Positions 17,577-27,541 of a stretch of DNA of 56,681 nucleotides are shown here, in pieces. A program made the position numbers and the translations under genes. The notes below the pieces were generated by a model. The model was not told the DNA's origin. It did no database searches and was given only the letters and a program-made list of their open reading frames with translations. Position 1 is the first letter of the stretch. The number at the start of each line of letters is the position of its first letter. Where the stretch lies: NCBI GenBank assembly GCA_900768515.1, contig CAAGDG010000033.1, forward strand, positions 1 through 56,681. Direction: 5' to 3'. The stretch comes from Lentisphaeria bacterium. GTDB lineage: Bacteria; Verrucomicrobiota; Lentisphaeria; Victivallales; Victivallaceae.

Positions 17577-20105
17577 TCAGAGCAACCGCAGTTGAATCAT
17601 GTCGTCCGACTCATCCTCCCGGCGGCGGCGCGAACGCACCGTGTTGCGCGGCAGTGCGCTGATCGCCTCGCGGGGAGCGTCGGCAGTCTTCTCCAGCAAT
17701 TCCAGAATCACATTGGCCCGTTCGATCACCGGAGCGGGAATGCCGGCCAGCTTCGCAACGTGAATTCCGTAGCTCCGGTCGGCCGCCCCCGGAACGATCT
17801 GGCGCAGAAAGATGATCTGGTCGCCGTACTCCCGGACCGCCACGTTGTAGTTGTTGATTCCGCGCCGGGTCTTGGCCAGCTCGGTCAGTTCGTGGTAGTG
17901 GGTCGCGAACTGGGTCCGGCAGCGGCATCCGGGGTCGTCGTGCAGGAACTCCGCAACCGCCCAGGCGATCGAGAGTCCGTCGAAGGTGCTGGTGCCGCGG
18001 CCGATCTCGTCGAGAATCACCAGACTGCGCGGCGTCACGTGATTGAGAATGTTCGCGGTCTCGACCATCTCGACCATGAACGTACTCTGTCCGCGGGCGA
18101 GATCGTCGGCGGCGCCGATCCGGGTGAAGATCCGGTCCACCAGCCCGATTTCGGCCGACTCCGCCGGCACGAAGGAGCCGAGCTGGGCCATCACCACCAG
18201 AAGCGCCGTCTGCCGGATGTAGGTCGACTTCCCGGCCATGTTCGGGCCGGTGATCAGCATCATCCGGTTGCGGTCGCCGTCCAGGAGACAGTCGTTCGGA
18301 ACGAACTGCTCGCCGGTCATCGCGGCGTCGAGCACCGGATGGCGGCCGGCCTTGATGATCAGCCGGTCGTCCTCGAAGATCCGCGGCCGGTTGTAACGGT
18401 GCAACCGGGCGCACTCGGCGAGACCGGCGAGGGCGTCGATGTCGGCCAGAGCATCGGCGGTCCGCTGAATACCGGCGGTGAAGCCGAGCGCGAATTCGCG
18501 CAGCTCCTGAAACAGCTGGTACTCGAGAGCGCGCGCCTTCTCTTCCGCTCCGAGAATCTTGCTCTCAAGTTCCTTGAGTTCGGGCGTGATGAAACGTTCG
18601 GCGTTGACCAGCGTCTGCTTGCGCACGTAATCTTCCGGCACGGCGGCAAGATTGGCCTTGCTGACTTCGATATAGTATCCGAAGACGGAGTTGAACTTGA
18701 CCTTCAGCGATTTGATTCCGGTGCGTTCCTGCTCCCGCTGCTGAATCTGCGAAAGCCACCCCTTGCCGTCGGTCGCGGCGGCGCGCAGTTCGTCGAGCAG
18801 CGCGGAATAGCCGGAACGGATCACGCCCCCCTCCGAAAGCAACGCCGGAGGCGCGTCGGCGATCGCCGCATTAATCTTTTCGGAGAGCTCGCCGAAGAGT
18901 TCCAGCTTTCCGTTCAGCGTCTCCAGCAGCGGCGCGGAAAATCCGGAGAGCAGCGTCTTGACGTCCGGCAGCACGCCGAGCGAAACCGCCAGCGTCTGAA
19001 AGTCGCGAGGCGTGGCGGTTCCGATGGTCAACCGGCCCACGATCCGTTCCAGATCGCGCACCACGTTGATGGTTTCGCGCAGCTCGGCCAGCGTCAGCGG
19101 GTCGTCCTTGAATTCACCGACCGCGTCGAGCCTCGCGACGATTCCGTCGTGATCGCAGAGCGGACGGAGCACCCAGCTGCGCAGCCGGCGCCCACCCATC
19201 GGAGTGACCGTGCAGTCGAGCACGCCGAGCAGGGAACCGGCTTTGCTCCCGCCGAACATGGTCTCGACCAGTTCCAGATTCCGGAGCGAAATCGAATCGA
19301 GCACCAGACACTGATCGAGCGAATAAACCTCCAGCTTGCAGATGTGCCCGGCCTCCTGGCGCAGGTTCTCGGTCGCGTAACGGAGCACCGCGCCGGCCGC
19401 CGCCGTCGCCAGCGGGAGATTGCGGCAGCCGAAACCGTCCAGCGTCGCCACTTTGAAGTGGTCGAGCAGAAACCGTTCCGCGGATTCCGTGCTGACCAGA
19501 TCGTTGTCGAGCCGGGTCCAGAGCAGTTTCCGGCGGGTTTCCGGCCAGGAGCCGGATTCGTCGAATTCAGCGGCGAGCCGGTGACTGATCACGCATTCGC
19601 GCGCGGCAAGCCGGTCGAGTTCGGTGACCAGTTTCTCCACGCTGTCGGTCTCGGTAACCCGGAACTCTCCGGTGCTGATGTCGAGCGAGGCGAGCGCCCA
19701 GCGGCCGCGGCCGCCGGCAAGCGCGGTCAGAAAATTGTTGCAGGAGGGGTTCAGAAGCGAATTGTCCATCACGGTCCCGGGGGTGATGACCCGGGTGACC
19801 TGCCGCTTCACGATTCCCTGCGCGAACCGCGGATCCTCCATCTGTTCGGCGATCGCGACCTTGACACCTGCCGCCACCAGCTTGGGCAGGTAGGCTTCGA
19901 GCGCATGGTACGGGAAACCGCACATCGGCACCCCCTGCCGCTTGGTCAGGACCAGTTCGAGCACCGAACTGACCCGTTCGGCGTCCTCAAAAAACTCCTC
20001 GTAAAAATCGCCGAGCCGGAAGAGCAGCACCGCATCCGGCGGGATGGAGGCTTTCGCCTCCCGGTACTGCCGCATCATCGGCGTCAGATTGTCGGATCCA
20101 GCCAT
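17577..20105 (-). CDS. mutS: DNA mismatch repair protein MutS
   Basis: MutS recognises mismatches and recruits MutL. The protein has 842 residues with the full domain set. The N-terminal mismatch domain includes LFRLGDFYEEFFEDA, equivalent to the Phe-x-Glu region, with G-D-FYE preserved. The C-terminal ATPase has Walker A TGPNMAGKST, Walker B VILDEIGRGTSTFDG and the composite helix-turn-helix. It starts 16 bp after the flavin reductase gene. mutL is not in the window. Confidence 0.97.
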   Translation of the reverse strand: MAGSDNLTPMMRQYREAKASIPPDAVLLFRLGDFYEEFFEDAERVSSVLELVLTKRQGVPMCGFPYHALEAYLPKLVAAGVKVAIAEQMEDPRFAQGIVKRQVTRVITPGTVMDNSLLNPSCNNFLTALAGGRGRWALASLDISTGEFRVTETDSVEKLVTELDRLAARECVISHRLAAEFDESGSWPETRRKLLWTRLDNDLVSTESAERFLLDHFKVATLDGFGCRNLPLATAAAGAVLRYATENLRQEAGHICKLEVYSLDQCLVLDSISLRNLELVETMFGGSKAGSLLGVLDCTVTPMGGRRLRSWVLRPLCDHDGIVARLDAVGEFKDDPLTLAELRETINVVRDLERIVGRLTIGTATPRDFQTLAVSLGVLPDVKTLLSGFSAPLLETLNGKLELFGELSEKINAAIADAPPALLSEGGVIRSGYSALLDELRAAATDGKGWLSQIQQREQERTGIKSLKVKFNSVFGYYIEVSKANLAAVPEDYVRKQTLVNAERFITPELKELESKILGAEEKARALEYQLFQELREFALGFTAGIQRTADALADIDALAGLAECARLHRYNRPRIFEDDRLIIKAGRHPVLDAAMTGEQFVPNDCLLDGDRNRMMLITGPNMAGKSTYIRQTALLVVMAQLGSFVPAESAEIGLVDRIFTRIGAADDLARGQSTFMVEMVETANILNHVTPRSLVILDEIGRGTSTFDGLSIAWAVAEFLHDDPGCRCRTQFATHYHELTELAKTRRGINNYNVAVREYGDQIIFLRQIVPGAADRSYGIHVAKLAGIPAPVIERANVILELLEKTADAPREAISALPRNTVRSRRRREDESDDMIQLRLL

Positions 20106-20121
20106 CGCAACTTCTCCGGAG

Positions 20122-20673
20122 TCAAAGCTTCATGTATTTCCCGGTGCCGCGGATCGCCAGCACTTCCCCGAAGAAGCAGACATGGTAGTCGCGCTCGGGA
20201 TACATGCTCCCGACCAGCGACTTGTCGAGGAAATTCTTGCCGGCAAGAGTTTCGCGGTAGAGCTTGCGGCATTCGATCACCAGTTCGGCCTCCTCGAAAC
20301 CGGGGGCGGCGACACGCGAGGCGGCGACAGGGGTCAATCCCGCCTGCTGAAGCTTGTCCGGAACATCGCGCCCGGAGACTTTCCCGATCCTGCCGAGCGC
20401 CGGCCGGAAGGAGGCGTCGAACGCACTCAGGGTGAAGGTGTCGAACTGCTCCAGAAACCGGAGCGTCCACCGCTGCGGACGGACCATGATCATCACCGCC
20501 GGACGCGCCCACAGGGTGCCGAAGAATCCCCATCCCACCGTCATCGCGTTGAAGGAACCCTGCGCGAAATCGCCGGCGGCGAGCACCAGCCAGTCGTCCC
20601 CCCAGATGCGGAAAGCGCCGCATTCGAACATGGCCGGATCGATATTGACAAGTTTAGGCGTCTTCTCTTCCAT
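20122..20673 (-). CDS. Flavin reductase-like FMN-binding protein
   Basis: The 183-residue protein has the split-barrel flavin reductase fold: NAMTVGWGFFGTLWARPAVMIMVRPQRWT is the conserved FMN-binding strand region, and ECRKLYRETL and SMYPERDYH occur near the C-terminus. Such proteins bind FMN and use NAD(P)H or act as ferric or flavin reductases. The physiological partner is unknown. It lies between folB and mutS on the minus strand with gaps of 33 and 16 bp. GGGAGAG lies upstream of the ATG. Confidence 0.82.
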   Translation of the reverse strand: MEEKTPKLVNIDPAMFECGAFRIWGDDWLVLAAGDFAQGSFNAMTVGWGFFGTLWARPAVMIMVRPQRWTLRFLEQFDTFTLSAFDASFRPALGRIGKVSGRDVPDKLQQAGLTPVAASRVAAPGFEEAELVIECRKLYRETLAGKNFLDKSLVGSMYPERDYHVCFFGEVLAIRGTGKYMKL

Positions 20674-20706
20674 CGTATTGAACTCTCCCTCGATTGAATT
20701 CCATTT

Positions 20707-21060
20707 TCATGCGCGTTTCCGTTCCACTTCCACCGCGATCGACCGGGCGAAACGCGCCGCCCCCGGCTTCTCCACCCGGACCCGGACCATCCGGATCGGC
20801 GCATACTCCAGCGCCAGCGCGGCAACCGCCTCCGCCAGCGCCTCGATCAGCTGAAAGCGCGACTCCGAAACCAGGAGCGCCACCCGCTCTTCCAGTTCCG
20901 CATAGTTGACGGTATCCTCCAGCGCATCGCTCCGCCCGGCGGGAGCCAGATCCATTCCCAGCTCCAGATTGAGCAACAGCTGCTGCCGGCGTTCCCGCTC
21001 CGCCGGATAGACGCCGATCAGGGCGTTGACCCGCAGATCATTGATGAAGATCCGATCCAT
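20707..21060 (-). CDS. folB: Dihydroneopterin aldolase
   Basis: FolB cleaves 7,8-dihydroneopterin in folate synthesis. The protein has 117 residues from ATG 21060, beginning MDRIFINDLRVNALIGVYPAE. The catalytic Glu lies in IGVYPAER, Tyr in VNYAEL, and Lys in RVEKPGAA. The start lies 23 nt inside the end of the upstream lipase gene, indicating translational coupling. Other fol genes are absent from the window. Confidence 0.92.
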   Translation of the reverse strand: MDRIFINDLRVNALIGVYPAERERRQQLLLNLELGMDLAPAGRSDALEDTVNYAELEERVALLVSESRFQLIEALAEAVAALALEYAPIRMVRVRVEKPGAARFARSIAVEVERKRA

Positions 21061-22516
21061 AATTCTCCTGCCTGTTGATTTCAAAGCGCCGCCGCTGCTC
21101 CGGTGTCGTCTGCATCAGGAGCGCATAGCGGAAATTGTGCTGAAAATCCACGCTGTCAGGCAGTCCCATGTGCGCCGCACGCACGTGGTAGACCCCCTGC
21201 CAGCGCACCGGAGACTGCGAAAACGGCAGTTCCGGGTTCTCCGAAACCCGGTCGAAGCGGGCGCTCGAAGTCAGGACCTTGCCGTCCCCCGCGCTGTAGC
21301 GGGTCCGCACCGCCTCGCCGGAACCGGGGTCGACCTCCAGCTCGAAAGCGGTTTCAACCGCGTCCCCCGCGAAGAGGAACAGCATCACATCCCCGGGAGG
21401 ATCGGCGGGCACCGCCAGCGCCCGCCGCAGCTGCCGGGCCCGGGCCAGGCACTTCTCGAGATGGTCGAGCGCGACGGCGCGGCGTCCGGATTCCGTCCCG
21501 ACTCCGGGGAGCATCGCCTTCCAGAAACGGTCGCCGGCGGGATCGGCCAGCCCCCAGCGGTGCCGGATCCACGCCCCGGACTCGAAAATCTCCACCTCCG
21601 CACCGGAACCTGCATACCGGACGCGCCCCCCCGAAATCCCGGGCAGCATCTGGTAGTAGGAGGGAAATGTGGCGATCACGGCCGCCGGCCAGGTCGGAGC
21701 CCCCCGGGTCAGAGCCAGTCCGGAACAGAGTTCGGAGAAGGTGTCCAGGTAACCGTCGTTCGGGGTGCCGATCTGCAGGAGCTTGTCCACCAGGCGGCTG
21801 CCGCCCCAGTCCAGATGCGGCAGGGAACCGTCGGACGGCAGATCCTGCGCCCCGTACATCAGATAGTAGCGCCCGATCAGCCCCCCCATCGAATGGGCGA
21901 CCAGATCGAACTGGACATCGTAATTCTTCAAGCCGTAGCACTGTTCGTACTCGGCCCGCAGTTTTCCTCGAAGCTCCCGGAGGAACCGGTCCAGACGGAT
22001 CGCGTTCTCGACGATGTCCCGCCGCCAGTCGTAGCAGAAAATATAAAGCGAGGCGGGAACGCCGTCCCGGCCGATTTCGTCGAAACCCGCCCCGGCCAGC
22101 TGACGGATCGCCTCCCGGTAGCCGGGCAGCCGGAACCCCACTCCGGCCAGCCGGACGTCCGCCACATCGAGGATCGCCGCCGGACGGACCGAATCGGTCA
22201 ACTCCGCGAGCGTTTTTCCGCGCCCCATCGGATGGGCGAGCCGGACAAGTTCCTCCTCCGGCGGCAGCTCCGCGGAGAAGCGCCCCCAGAGGATCCGGCC
22301 GTCCGCGGAGTCGACCAGCCGGGAGCCGAGCAGCCCGTGAATCAGCACCACCGGATTGCGTTCCGGCCCCCGGAACGCGATCGCATCGCTCAGCGGCACG
22401 CTGCGGAGGACCCGGTCGTAGACCGCGGTCGACTGGTAGGAACCGACCGACGACGCGGCACAACCGGCGACCAGCCAGACCAGAAGAGCGGCTGCGGCAA
22501 TCCGGGGAAGTTTCAT
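21038..22516 (-). CDS. Lipoprotein alpha/beta-hydrolase (LCAT/lipase-like)
   Basis: This is a predicted envelope lipase or acyltransferase. A type II signal peptide with lipobox LVAGC (Cys ~18) starts the protein. The alpha/beta-hydrolase core has VLIHGLLGSRLVDS (oxyanion region) and the nucleophile elbow VAHSMGGLIGRYY, the arrangement found in lecithin:cholesterol acyltransferase-type lipases. Possible acid and His residues lie downstream but were not assigned. The protein has 492 residues from ATG 22516; ATG 22534 is an alternative. A promoter lies between it and divergent lepA. Confidence 0.8.
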   Translation of the reverse strand: MKLPRIAAAALLVWLVAGCAASSVGSYQSTAVYDRVLRSVPLSDAIAFRGPERNPVVLIHGLLGSRLVDSADGRILWGRFSAELPPEEELVRLAHPMGRGKTLAELTDSVRPAAILDVADVRLAGVGFRLPGYREAIRQLAGAGFDEIGRDGVPASLYIFCYDWRRDIVENAIRLDRFLRELRGKLRAEYEQCYGLKNYDVQFDLVAHSMGGLIGRYYLMYGAQDLPSDGSLPHLDWGGSRLVDKLLQIGTPNDGYLDTFSELCSGLALTRGAPTWPAAVIATFPSYYQMLPGISGGRVRYAGSGAEVEIFESGAWIRHRWGLADPAGDRFWKAMLPGVGTESGRRAVALDHLEKCLARARQLRRALAVPADPPGDVMLFLFAGDAVETAFELEVDPGSGEAVRTRYSAGDGKVLTSSARFDRVSENPELPFSQSPVRWQGVYHVRAAHMGLPDSVDFQHNFRYALLMQTTPEQRRRFEINRQENYGSDLHQ

Positions 22517-22541
22517 GTTCGGCTCTGTTTGCATGGGACTA

Positions 22542-22570
22542 AAGATAACACGGTTTCGCACTTTTCGCAA
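22542..22570 (-). promoter_or_regulatory. Promoter of the lipase-folB-flavin reductase-mutS cluster
   Basis: TTGCGA and TATCTT are separated by 17 bp on the minus strand, about 25 nt before the lipase ATG at 22516. Confidence 0.5.
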
Positions 22571-22588
22571 AATGAAAATCCGGTTTTC

Positions 22589-22617
22589 TTGTCTTCCGGG
22601 GAAGAAAGTGCTATATT
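22589..22617 (+). promoter_or_regulatory. Promoter of lepA-lepB
   Basis: TTGTCT and TATATT are separated by 17 bp; the start would be about 40 nt before the lepA ATG. Confidence 0.6.
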
Positions 22618-22660
22618 ATTCTGATATTCATAAGGAAAACAAAAAATTTTCGGACGCTTC

Positions 22661-24472
22661 ATGACCAAACTCGAACGGATCCGCAATTTCTGTATCATCG
22701 CTCACATCGACCACGGGAAATCGACCCTGGCCGACCGGCTGCTCGAGCTGACCGGAACCGTCGCCAAACGGGACCTCCAGGAACAGCTCCTCGACGGCAT
22801 GGACCTGGAACGGGAACGGGGAATCACCATCAAATCCCACCCGGTCCGGATGCGCTACCGCGCCGGCGACGGCGAGGTCTATGAGCTGAACCTGATCGAC
22901 ACCCCCGGACACGTGGACTTCGCCTACGAGGTCTCCCGTTCGCTCGGCGCCTGCGAGGGGGCGCTGCTGTTGATCGACGCCACCCAGGGGGTGCAGGCCC
23001 AGACCGTGGCCAACGTGAACCTGGCACTCCGGCAGAATCTGAAAATCATTCCGGTCATCAACAAGATCGACCTGCCGGCGGCCAACCTTCCGCTCTGCTA
23101 CGAGCAGATGGAGGAGATCCTCGCGCTGCCGCGCGAAGAGTCGCTCTGCGTCTCCGGGAAAACCGGAGAAGGAGTGCCGGAACTGCTCGAAGCGGTGGTC
23201 AACAGAATCCCGCCGCCGACCATCGACCCGGAGGAGAAGGGAAGCTGCGCCCTGATCTTCGACTCCAACTACGACTCCTACCGCGGCGTGGTCAACTACG
23301 TCCGGGTGCGCAACGGCGTCTTCCGGCGCGGCAGCCGGATTCGGCTTTTCAGCAACGGACTCGAAAGTGAGATCAAAGAGGTCGGCTCCTTCACGCCCGA
23401 GATGAAGGCCGACGAGGAGCTCTCCGCCGGAGAGGTGGGGTATCTGATCCCGAACCTCAAAAGTCCGAGCGACACCCGGATGGGCGACACCATCACCGAC
23501 GTCAAAGATCCCTGCGACCATCCGCTGCCGGGATTCCAGGAGGTCCGTCCGATGGTGTTTTCGGGCATCTATCCGATCGACACCGCCGATTACGAACAGC
23601 TCAAGGCGAGCATGGCCAAGCTTCAGCTCAACGACGCCGCCTTCGTCTATCAGGCGGAAACCTCGGCGGCGCTCGGCTTCGGGTTCCGCTGCGGGTTCCT
23701 CGGACTGCTCCACATGGAGATCATCCAGGAACGGCTGCGACGCGAATACAACTGCGACATCATCGCGACCTATCCCTCGGTGATCTACCACGTCTACATG
23801 AAGTCCGGCGAGAAAATCGACGTGGACAACCCGGTTTTCCTGCCCGATCCCGCCGGCATCGACCGGATCGAGGAGCCGATCATCAACTGCCACATCATGG
23901 TTCCCACCCAGTACATTGGAGACGTGATGAATCTGGTCATGAGCAAGCGGGGCTTCTGTACCGACACCAATTCGGTCGACGCCGGCCACGTGATCATCAC
24001 CGCGCAGCTGCCGATGCATGAAATTCTGATCGACTTCCACGACAAGCTCAAGTCGATCACCCGGGGCTACGGCAGCATGGACTACGAACCGGCCGGATAC
24101 CGGGCCGACAAGCTGGTGAAACTCGACATTCTGGTCAACGGGGAGCCGGTGGACGCCTTCAGTTCAATCGTCCACACCGACATGGCCTACGCCCGCGGAC
24201 GCCAGCTCGCGGAACGGCTGAAAGAGGTGATTCCGCCCCAGATGTTCCAGATCGCGATCCAGGCGGCGATCGGCGGCAAGGTGATCGCCCGCGAAAGCAT
24301 CCGGCAGCTGCGCAAGAACGTGCTCGCCAAGTGCTACGGCGGCGACATCACCCGGAAGCGCAAACTGCTCGAAAAACAGAAGGAGGGCAAGAAGCGCATG
24401 AAGCAGATCGGCCAGGTCAACATCCCGCAGGAAGCGTTCGTGGCGGTGCTCAAGGCCAACGAAATCAACTGA
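22661..24472 (+). CDS. lepA: Elongation factor 4 (back-translocating GTPase)
   Basis: LepA is a ribosome-associated GTPase. The protein has 603 residues: G1 AHIDHGKST at 14-22, G2/G3 RERGITIKS and DTPGHVDF, and G4 NKIDLP. The LepA-specific C-terminal domain ends RKRKLLEKQKEGKKRMKQIG. No strong Shine-Dalgarno stands directly before the ATG; AAGGAAAAC lies ~25 nt upstream. lepB follows after 27 bp, the classical lepA-lepB order. Confidence 0.97.
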   Translation: MTKLERIRNFCIIAHIDHGKSTLADRLLELTGTVAKRDLQEQLLDGMDLERERGITIKSHPVRMRYRAGDGEVYELNLIDTPGHVDFAYEVSRSLGACEGALLLIDATQGVQAQTVANVNLALRQNLKIIPVINKIDLPAANLPLCYEQMEEILALPREESLCVSGKTGEGVPELLEAVVNRIPPPTIDPEEKGSCALIFDSNYDSYRGVVNYVRVRNGVFRRGSRIRLFSNGLESEIKEVGSFTPEMKADEELSAGEVGYLIPNLKSPSDTRMGDTITDVKDPCDHPLPGFQEVRPMVFSGIYPIDTADYEQLKASMAKLQLNDAAFVYQAETSAALGFGFRCGFLGLLHMEIIQERLRREYNCDIIATYPSVIYHVYMKSGEKIDVDNPVFLPDPAGIDRIEEPIINCHIMVPTQYIGDVMNLVMSKRGFCTDTNSVDAGHVIITAQLPMHEILIDFHDKLKSITRGYGSMDYEPAGYRADKLVKLDILVNGEPVDAFSSIVHTDMAYARGRQLAERLKEVIPPQMFQIAIQAAIGGKVIARESIRQLRKNVLAKCYGGDITRKRKLLEKQKEGKKRMKQIGQVNIPQEAFVAVLKANEIN

Positions 24473-24499
24473 GAAAGGAGCGTGCCGCGGAGCGGAATC

Positions 24500-25699
24500 A
24501 TGACCGGATTTTTCAAAAACCGAAAGGCGCGCAAACGTCTGGAAAAACTCCATTCCGAACTCGTGCAGGTGCGGCACTCCGAGGATGACCTGCTCTCGGA
24601 CCGGCAGAAGAGCGAACTTGACGAACTCTCCGCCGAAACCGCCGCGGCGCTGAAGGAGCGCCGCTACGACGTGCTCCCTCACGCGGAGGAGACGTACGGA
24701 CGGATGCGGCTTTTCCCGCGCGGCCGAAAGATGCGCGACCTGCTCGATCTTCTGCTGGTGGTGGGGGCGGTCGCCTTCGGCATCCGCGCGCTCTTCCTGC
24801 AGCCGTTCCGGATTCCGACCAGCAGCATGCAGCCGACCCTCTACGGGATCCACTTCCTGGAGAAGGAGCATGCGACCAATCCGCTGCTCGGAAAGGTGCC
24901 GGCGCCGCTCAACTGGCTTCTCTTTTCGGCCCGCCCGGCCCGTCTGGAAATCCGGGAGGACGGCAGGCTCTCGTCCGAACTCCGGCAGGAGTCGGGCACC
25001 TTTTCCGATTCGACCCGCTTCCGGATCGGCGCGGCGGAATATGAATTGCCCGGTGACGCCCGGAAGGTCGCGGAGTACTCCAATCTGGAATATGACCGCC
25101 TCTACCGCCGGGGCGAAGTGCCGGTGGACGGCTTCCTTTCGCTCGGCGACCACCTCTTCGTCGAGCGGTGGAGCATCTACCTCGCACCGCTCAAGCGGGG
25201 TGACGTTCTGGTGTTCACCACCGACGGGCTGGAGGCAAACGGCCGGAAGCTCTCCGACTCGAGCGGCTTTTTCTACATCAAGCGGCTGGTCGGACTGCCG
25301 GGAGACACGCTGCGGATCGTCGACAACCACCTGGAAATCCGACCGGAAGGCGCAACGAAGTTTTTGCCGGTTGAAAAACTCGATCCCCGGTTTGAGAAAC
25401 TTTACAGCGGCAGAGGCGGCTACCATGGCCACCTCAACAACATGGGCCGGATTCTCGCGGTTCCGGGCAGCGAATACACCGTCCCCCCCGACCACTATTT
25501 CATGCTGGGGGACAATTCGGAGTTCAGCCTCGACAGCCGCTTCTTCGGGCCGGTGCCCCGCCGAAACCTGGTGGGCAAGGCGTGGCTGGTCTTCTGGCCG
25601 TTCAGCCGGCGGTGGGGAATCGCGGATCGTCAGGGACCGGTCGACGCCCCCACCGGAGAATCCCGCCGCGGCACCTTCCCGGTGATGTACCGCCAATGA
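24500..25699 (+). CDS. lepB: Signal peptidase I, long form
   Basis: This is a membrane serine protease that removes Sec signal peptides. After a ~75-residue charged helical N-terminus comes one membrane helix (~81-100, LLDLLLVVGAVAFGIRALFLQ). The catalytic Ser follows in IPTSSMQPT, the catalytic Lys is in FYIKRLVGLPGD, and the conserved GDNSEFSLDSRFFGPV comes later. The protein has 399 residues, longer than usual, because of the N-terminal extension and a ~110-residue insert between the Ser and Lys boxes. ATG 24500 has GGAG upstream; a GTG at 24482 has its Shine-Dalgarno too close. Confidence 0.93.
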   Translation: MTGFFKNRKARKRLEKLHSELVQVRHSEDDLLSDRQKSELDELSAETAAALKERRYDVLPHAEETYGRMRLFPRGRKMRDLLDLLLVVGAVAFGIRALFLQPFRIPTSSMQPTLYGIHFLEKEHATNPLLGKVPAPLNWLLFSARPARLEIREDGRLSSELRQESGTFSDSTRFRIGAAEYELPGDARKVAEYSNLEYDRLYRRGEVPVDGFLSLGDHLFVERWSIYLAPLKRGDVLVFTTDGLEANGRKLSDSSGFFYIKRLVGLPGDTLRIVDNHLEIRPEGATKFLPVEKLDPRFEKLYSGRGGYHGHLNNMGRILAVPGSEYTVPPDHYFMLGDNSEFSLDSRFFGPVPRRNLVGKAWLVFWPFSRRWGIADRQGPVDAPTGESRRGTFPVMYRQ

Positions 25700-27405
25700 T
25701 GGAACGGCGGAACAGCGGGCGAAAGCCGATCCGCGGCACCATCCGGCGCACGCTCAGGCGCTGCGGCTGGATCCACCGCTATTTCGACGTGCTCCTGGTC
25801 GCCGGAGTGCTGATCCTGCTCGGGGCCAACGAAGCCGAACTGCTGCGCGCGAACAACAGCTTTGAAGCGGTCCGTTACCCGATTCTGCGCGCAGTCTGCT
25901 TCTTCCTGATGGTCTCGGCGCCGTTGCTTCTGCTGCCGCCGCGCTGGAATCGCTTCTACAGCCGGACCGTGGTCGCGCTGGTGGCGCTGAGCGTTCTGTT
26001 GCAGACCTTTCTGGTTGACCAGTACGGACTGGCGATGGAGGAGAGCCTGATCACCATCCTGATGGTCTCCTCGCCCGGGGAGACCGGCGAATACCTCGGC
26101 GACCTCTTCTTCAGCCGGGCGATGATCGACATTGTCGTGGCGCTCGCGCTGTTTCTCCTCTGGTGGTGGCTCTCTCCCGTGCTCAAATTCCGGCCCCGGC
26201 GACCGGAAAAAATCGTCGGAGTCCTGATGCTCTGCCCCTTCGCGGTGCTCTCGATCCTCTTCTGGGTCCAGAACCGTCCGGAAGAGATCCTGAACTGCGC
26301 CACCATCACCCGGGCCGGCGTCGCGCTCCACGGCTACCAGACCAGCCTCAACGCCTTTGTCAAAGCCGCCTCGGAACCGGAAATCCCGCCGGACCTGCAC
26401 CGCAACACCGGCGACCTGCTCGGCGTGATCGTGATCGGGGAGTCCGCGACCCGCACCCACCATTCCCTCTACGGATACGGACGCCGGACCAATCCCGAAC
26501 TGGAAAAATGGCGCCCGGAACTCGCGCTCTTCGACGACGTCATCGCGCCGACGGTCCACACCGCCAGCGCCCTGATCAACGTCTTCTCCTTCGCGACGCT
26601 GCAGGAGCGGAATTCGCCGCGCTGCCCCTTCGACACCCTGGCGCGGCATGCGGGGTTCCGCACCGAACTGCTCTCCAACCAGCTGCGCTGGGGAGAGTTC
26701 GACACCCCGATCACATTGATGTTCAAAAACGTTGATCAGGCCCGCTATCTGAGTGAAGAGGAGGAGGCCGCCCCGCGCGACGACCGGCTCGTCGACGTCG
26801 TCTCGGAACGGATCCGCGAACTCCCCGCCGGAGAACCGGTCATCCTCTACGTGCACCTGCTCGGCAGCCACATGCCGTTCCGGATGCGCTACCCGGAAGA
26901 AGATGCCCGTTTCCCGCTGCCCGGAGAGACGTTCGACCCGAAGATACCGGAAGTCACCCGGCAGCTGACCGCCGAATACGACAATTCGATCCGCTTCACC
27001 GACCGGCAGGTCGCCCGGCTGCTTGAACAACTCAAAGGGCTTGGACGGCCATCCTTCCTGATCTATTTTTCCGATCACGGCGAGGCGTTCTATCCCGAAG
27101 CGCTCGAATGGGTCGCGCGCGACCCGAACGCCAACGAAAGTTATGAGATCCCGCTCTTTCTCTGGCTTTCGCCGGAGTACCGGAGGGAACGGCCGGAACT
27201 TTTCGCAACGGCCCGGGCAAACCAGCAGCAGCCCCACCAGACCGACCGGCTGATCTACACCCTGCTGGACCTGGCCGGAATCTCCTGGAACGGCTTCCCG
27301 GAGTCGGAGAGTCTGCTCCGCTCCTCCTACCGGCCCCGTCCGCGCTTCACCCACGAAGGACACCAGCCCTACGTCCCCCGTTCCTCCCGGGAGGGCTTCC
27401 GGTAA
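25696..27405 (+). CDS. Phosphoethanolamine transferase (EptA/CptA family)
   Basis: This inner-membrane enzyme probably moves phosphoethanolamine from phosphatidylethanolamine to lipopolysaccharide or another envelope glycan. Five hydrophobic helices occupy ~20-205. The alkaline-phosphatase-like periplasmic domain has the nucleophile Thr in IGESATRTHHSLYGYGR, and the metal ligands in YFSDHGEAFYPE and the later PHQTD segment. The protein has 569 residues, normal for the family. The start ATG 25696 overlaps the lepB stop (ATGA). A plausible consequence, inferred from the family, is altered surface charge and cationic peptide tolerance. Confidence 0.88.
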   Translation: MMERRNSGRKPIRGTIRRTLRRCGWIHRYFDVLLVAGVLILLGANEAELLRANNSFEAVRYPILRAVCFFLMVSAPLLLLPPRWNRFYSRTVVALVALSVLLQTFLVDQYGLAMEESLITILMVSSPGETGEYLGDLFFSRAMIDIVVALALFLLWWWLSPVLKFRPRRPEKIVGVLMLCPFAVLSILFWVQNRPEEILNCATITRAGVALHGYQTSLNAFVKAASEPEIPPDLHRNTGDLLGVIVIGESATRTHHSLYGYGRRTNPELEKWRPELALFDDVIAPTVHTASALINVFSFATLQERNSPRCPFDTLARHAGFRTELLSNQLRWGEFDTPITLMFKNVDQARYLSEEEEAAPRDDRLVDVVSERIRELPAGEPVILYVHLLGSHMPFRMRYPEEDARFPLPGETFDPKIPEVTRQLTAEYDNSIRFTDRQVARLLEQLKGLGRPSFLIYFSDHGEAFYPEALEWVARDPNANESYEIPLFLWLSPEYRRERPELFATARANQQQPHQTDRLIYTLLDLAGISWNGFPESESLLRSSYRPRPRFTHEGHQPYVPRSSREGFR

Positions 27406-27463
27406 GGGGACCGCCCCCTCCTCCCGCGGTCGCACGCTCCTCCTCGGATCTCCGGGAACAGAA

Positions 27464-27491
27464 AAGCCGGTGCACTTTCGTGCACCGGCTT
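27464..27491. terminator. Bidirectional terminator between transferase and RND permease genes
   Basis: A perfect 11-bp stem (AAGCCGGTGCA / TGCACCGGCTT) with a 6-nt loop lies between convergent genes. The minus strand continues TTTTCTGTT, a good tail for the RND operon; the plus-strand tail is pyrimidine-rich. Confidence 0.9.
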
Positions 27492-27541
27492 CCCGTCTCC
27501 TCCCTCTATTCTGTTTCCGACGGAGGTTCCGCCGGGGAGAC

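Noticed and set aside
16533..20435. A 1300-codon plus-strand open frame
   Set aside because: It lies opposite mcsA, mutS and the flavin reductase gene, which carry clear family motifs. The frame is a by-product of GC-rich codon use on the other strand.
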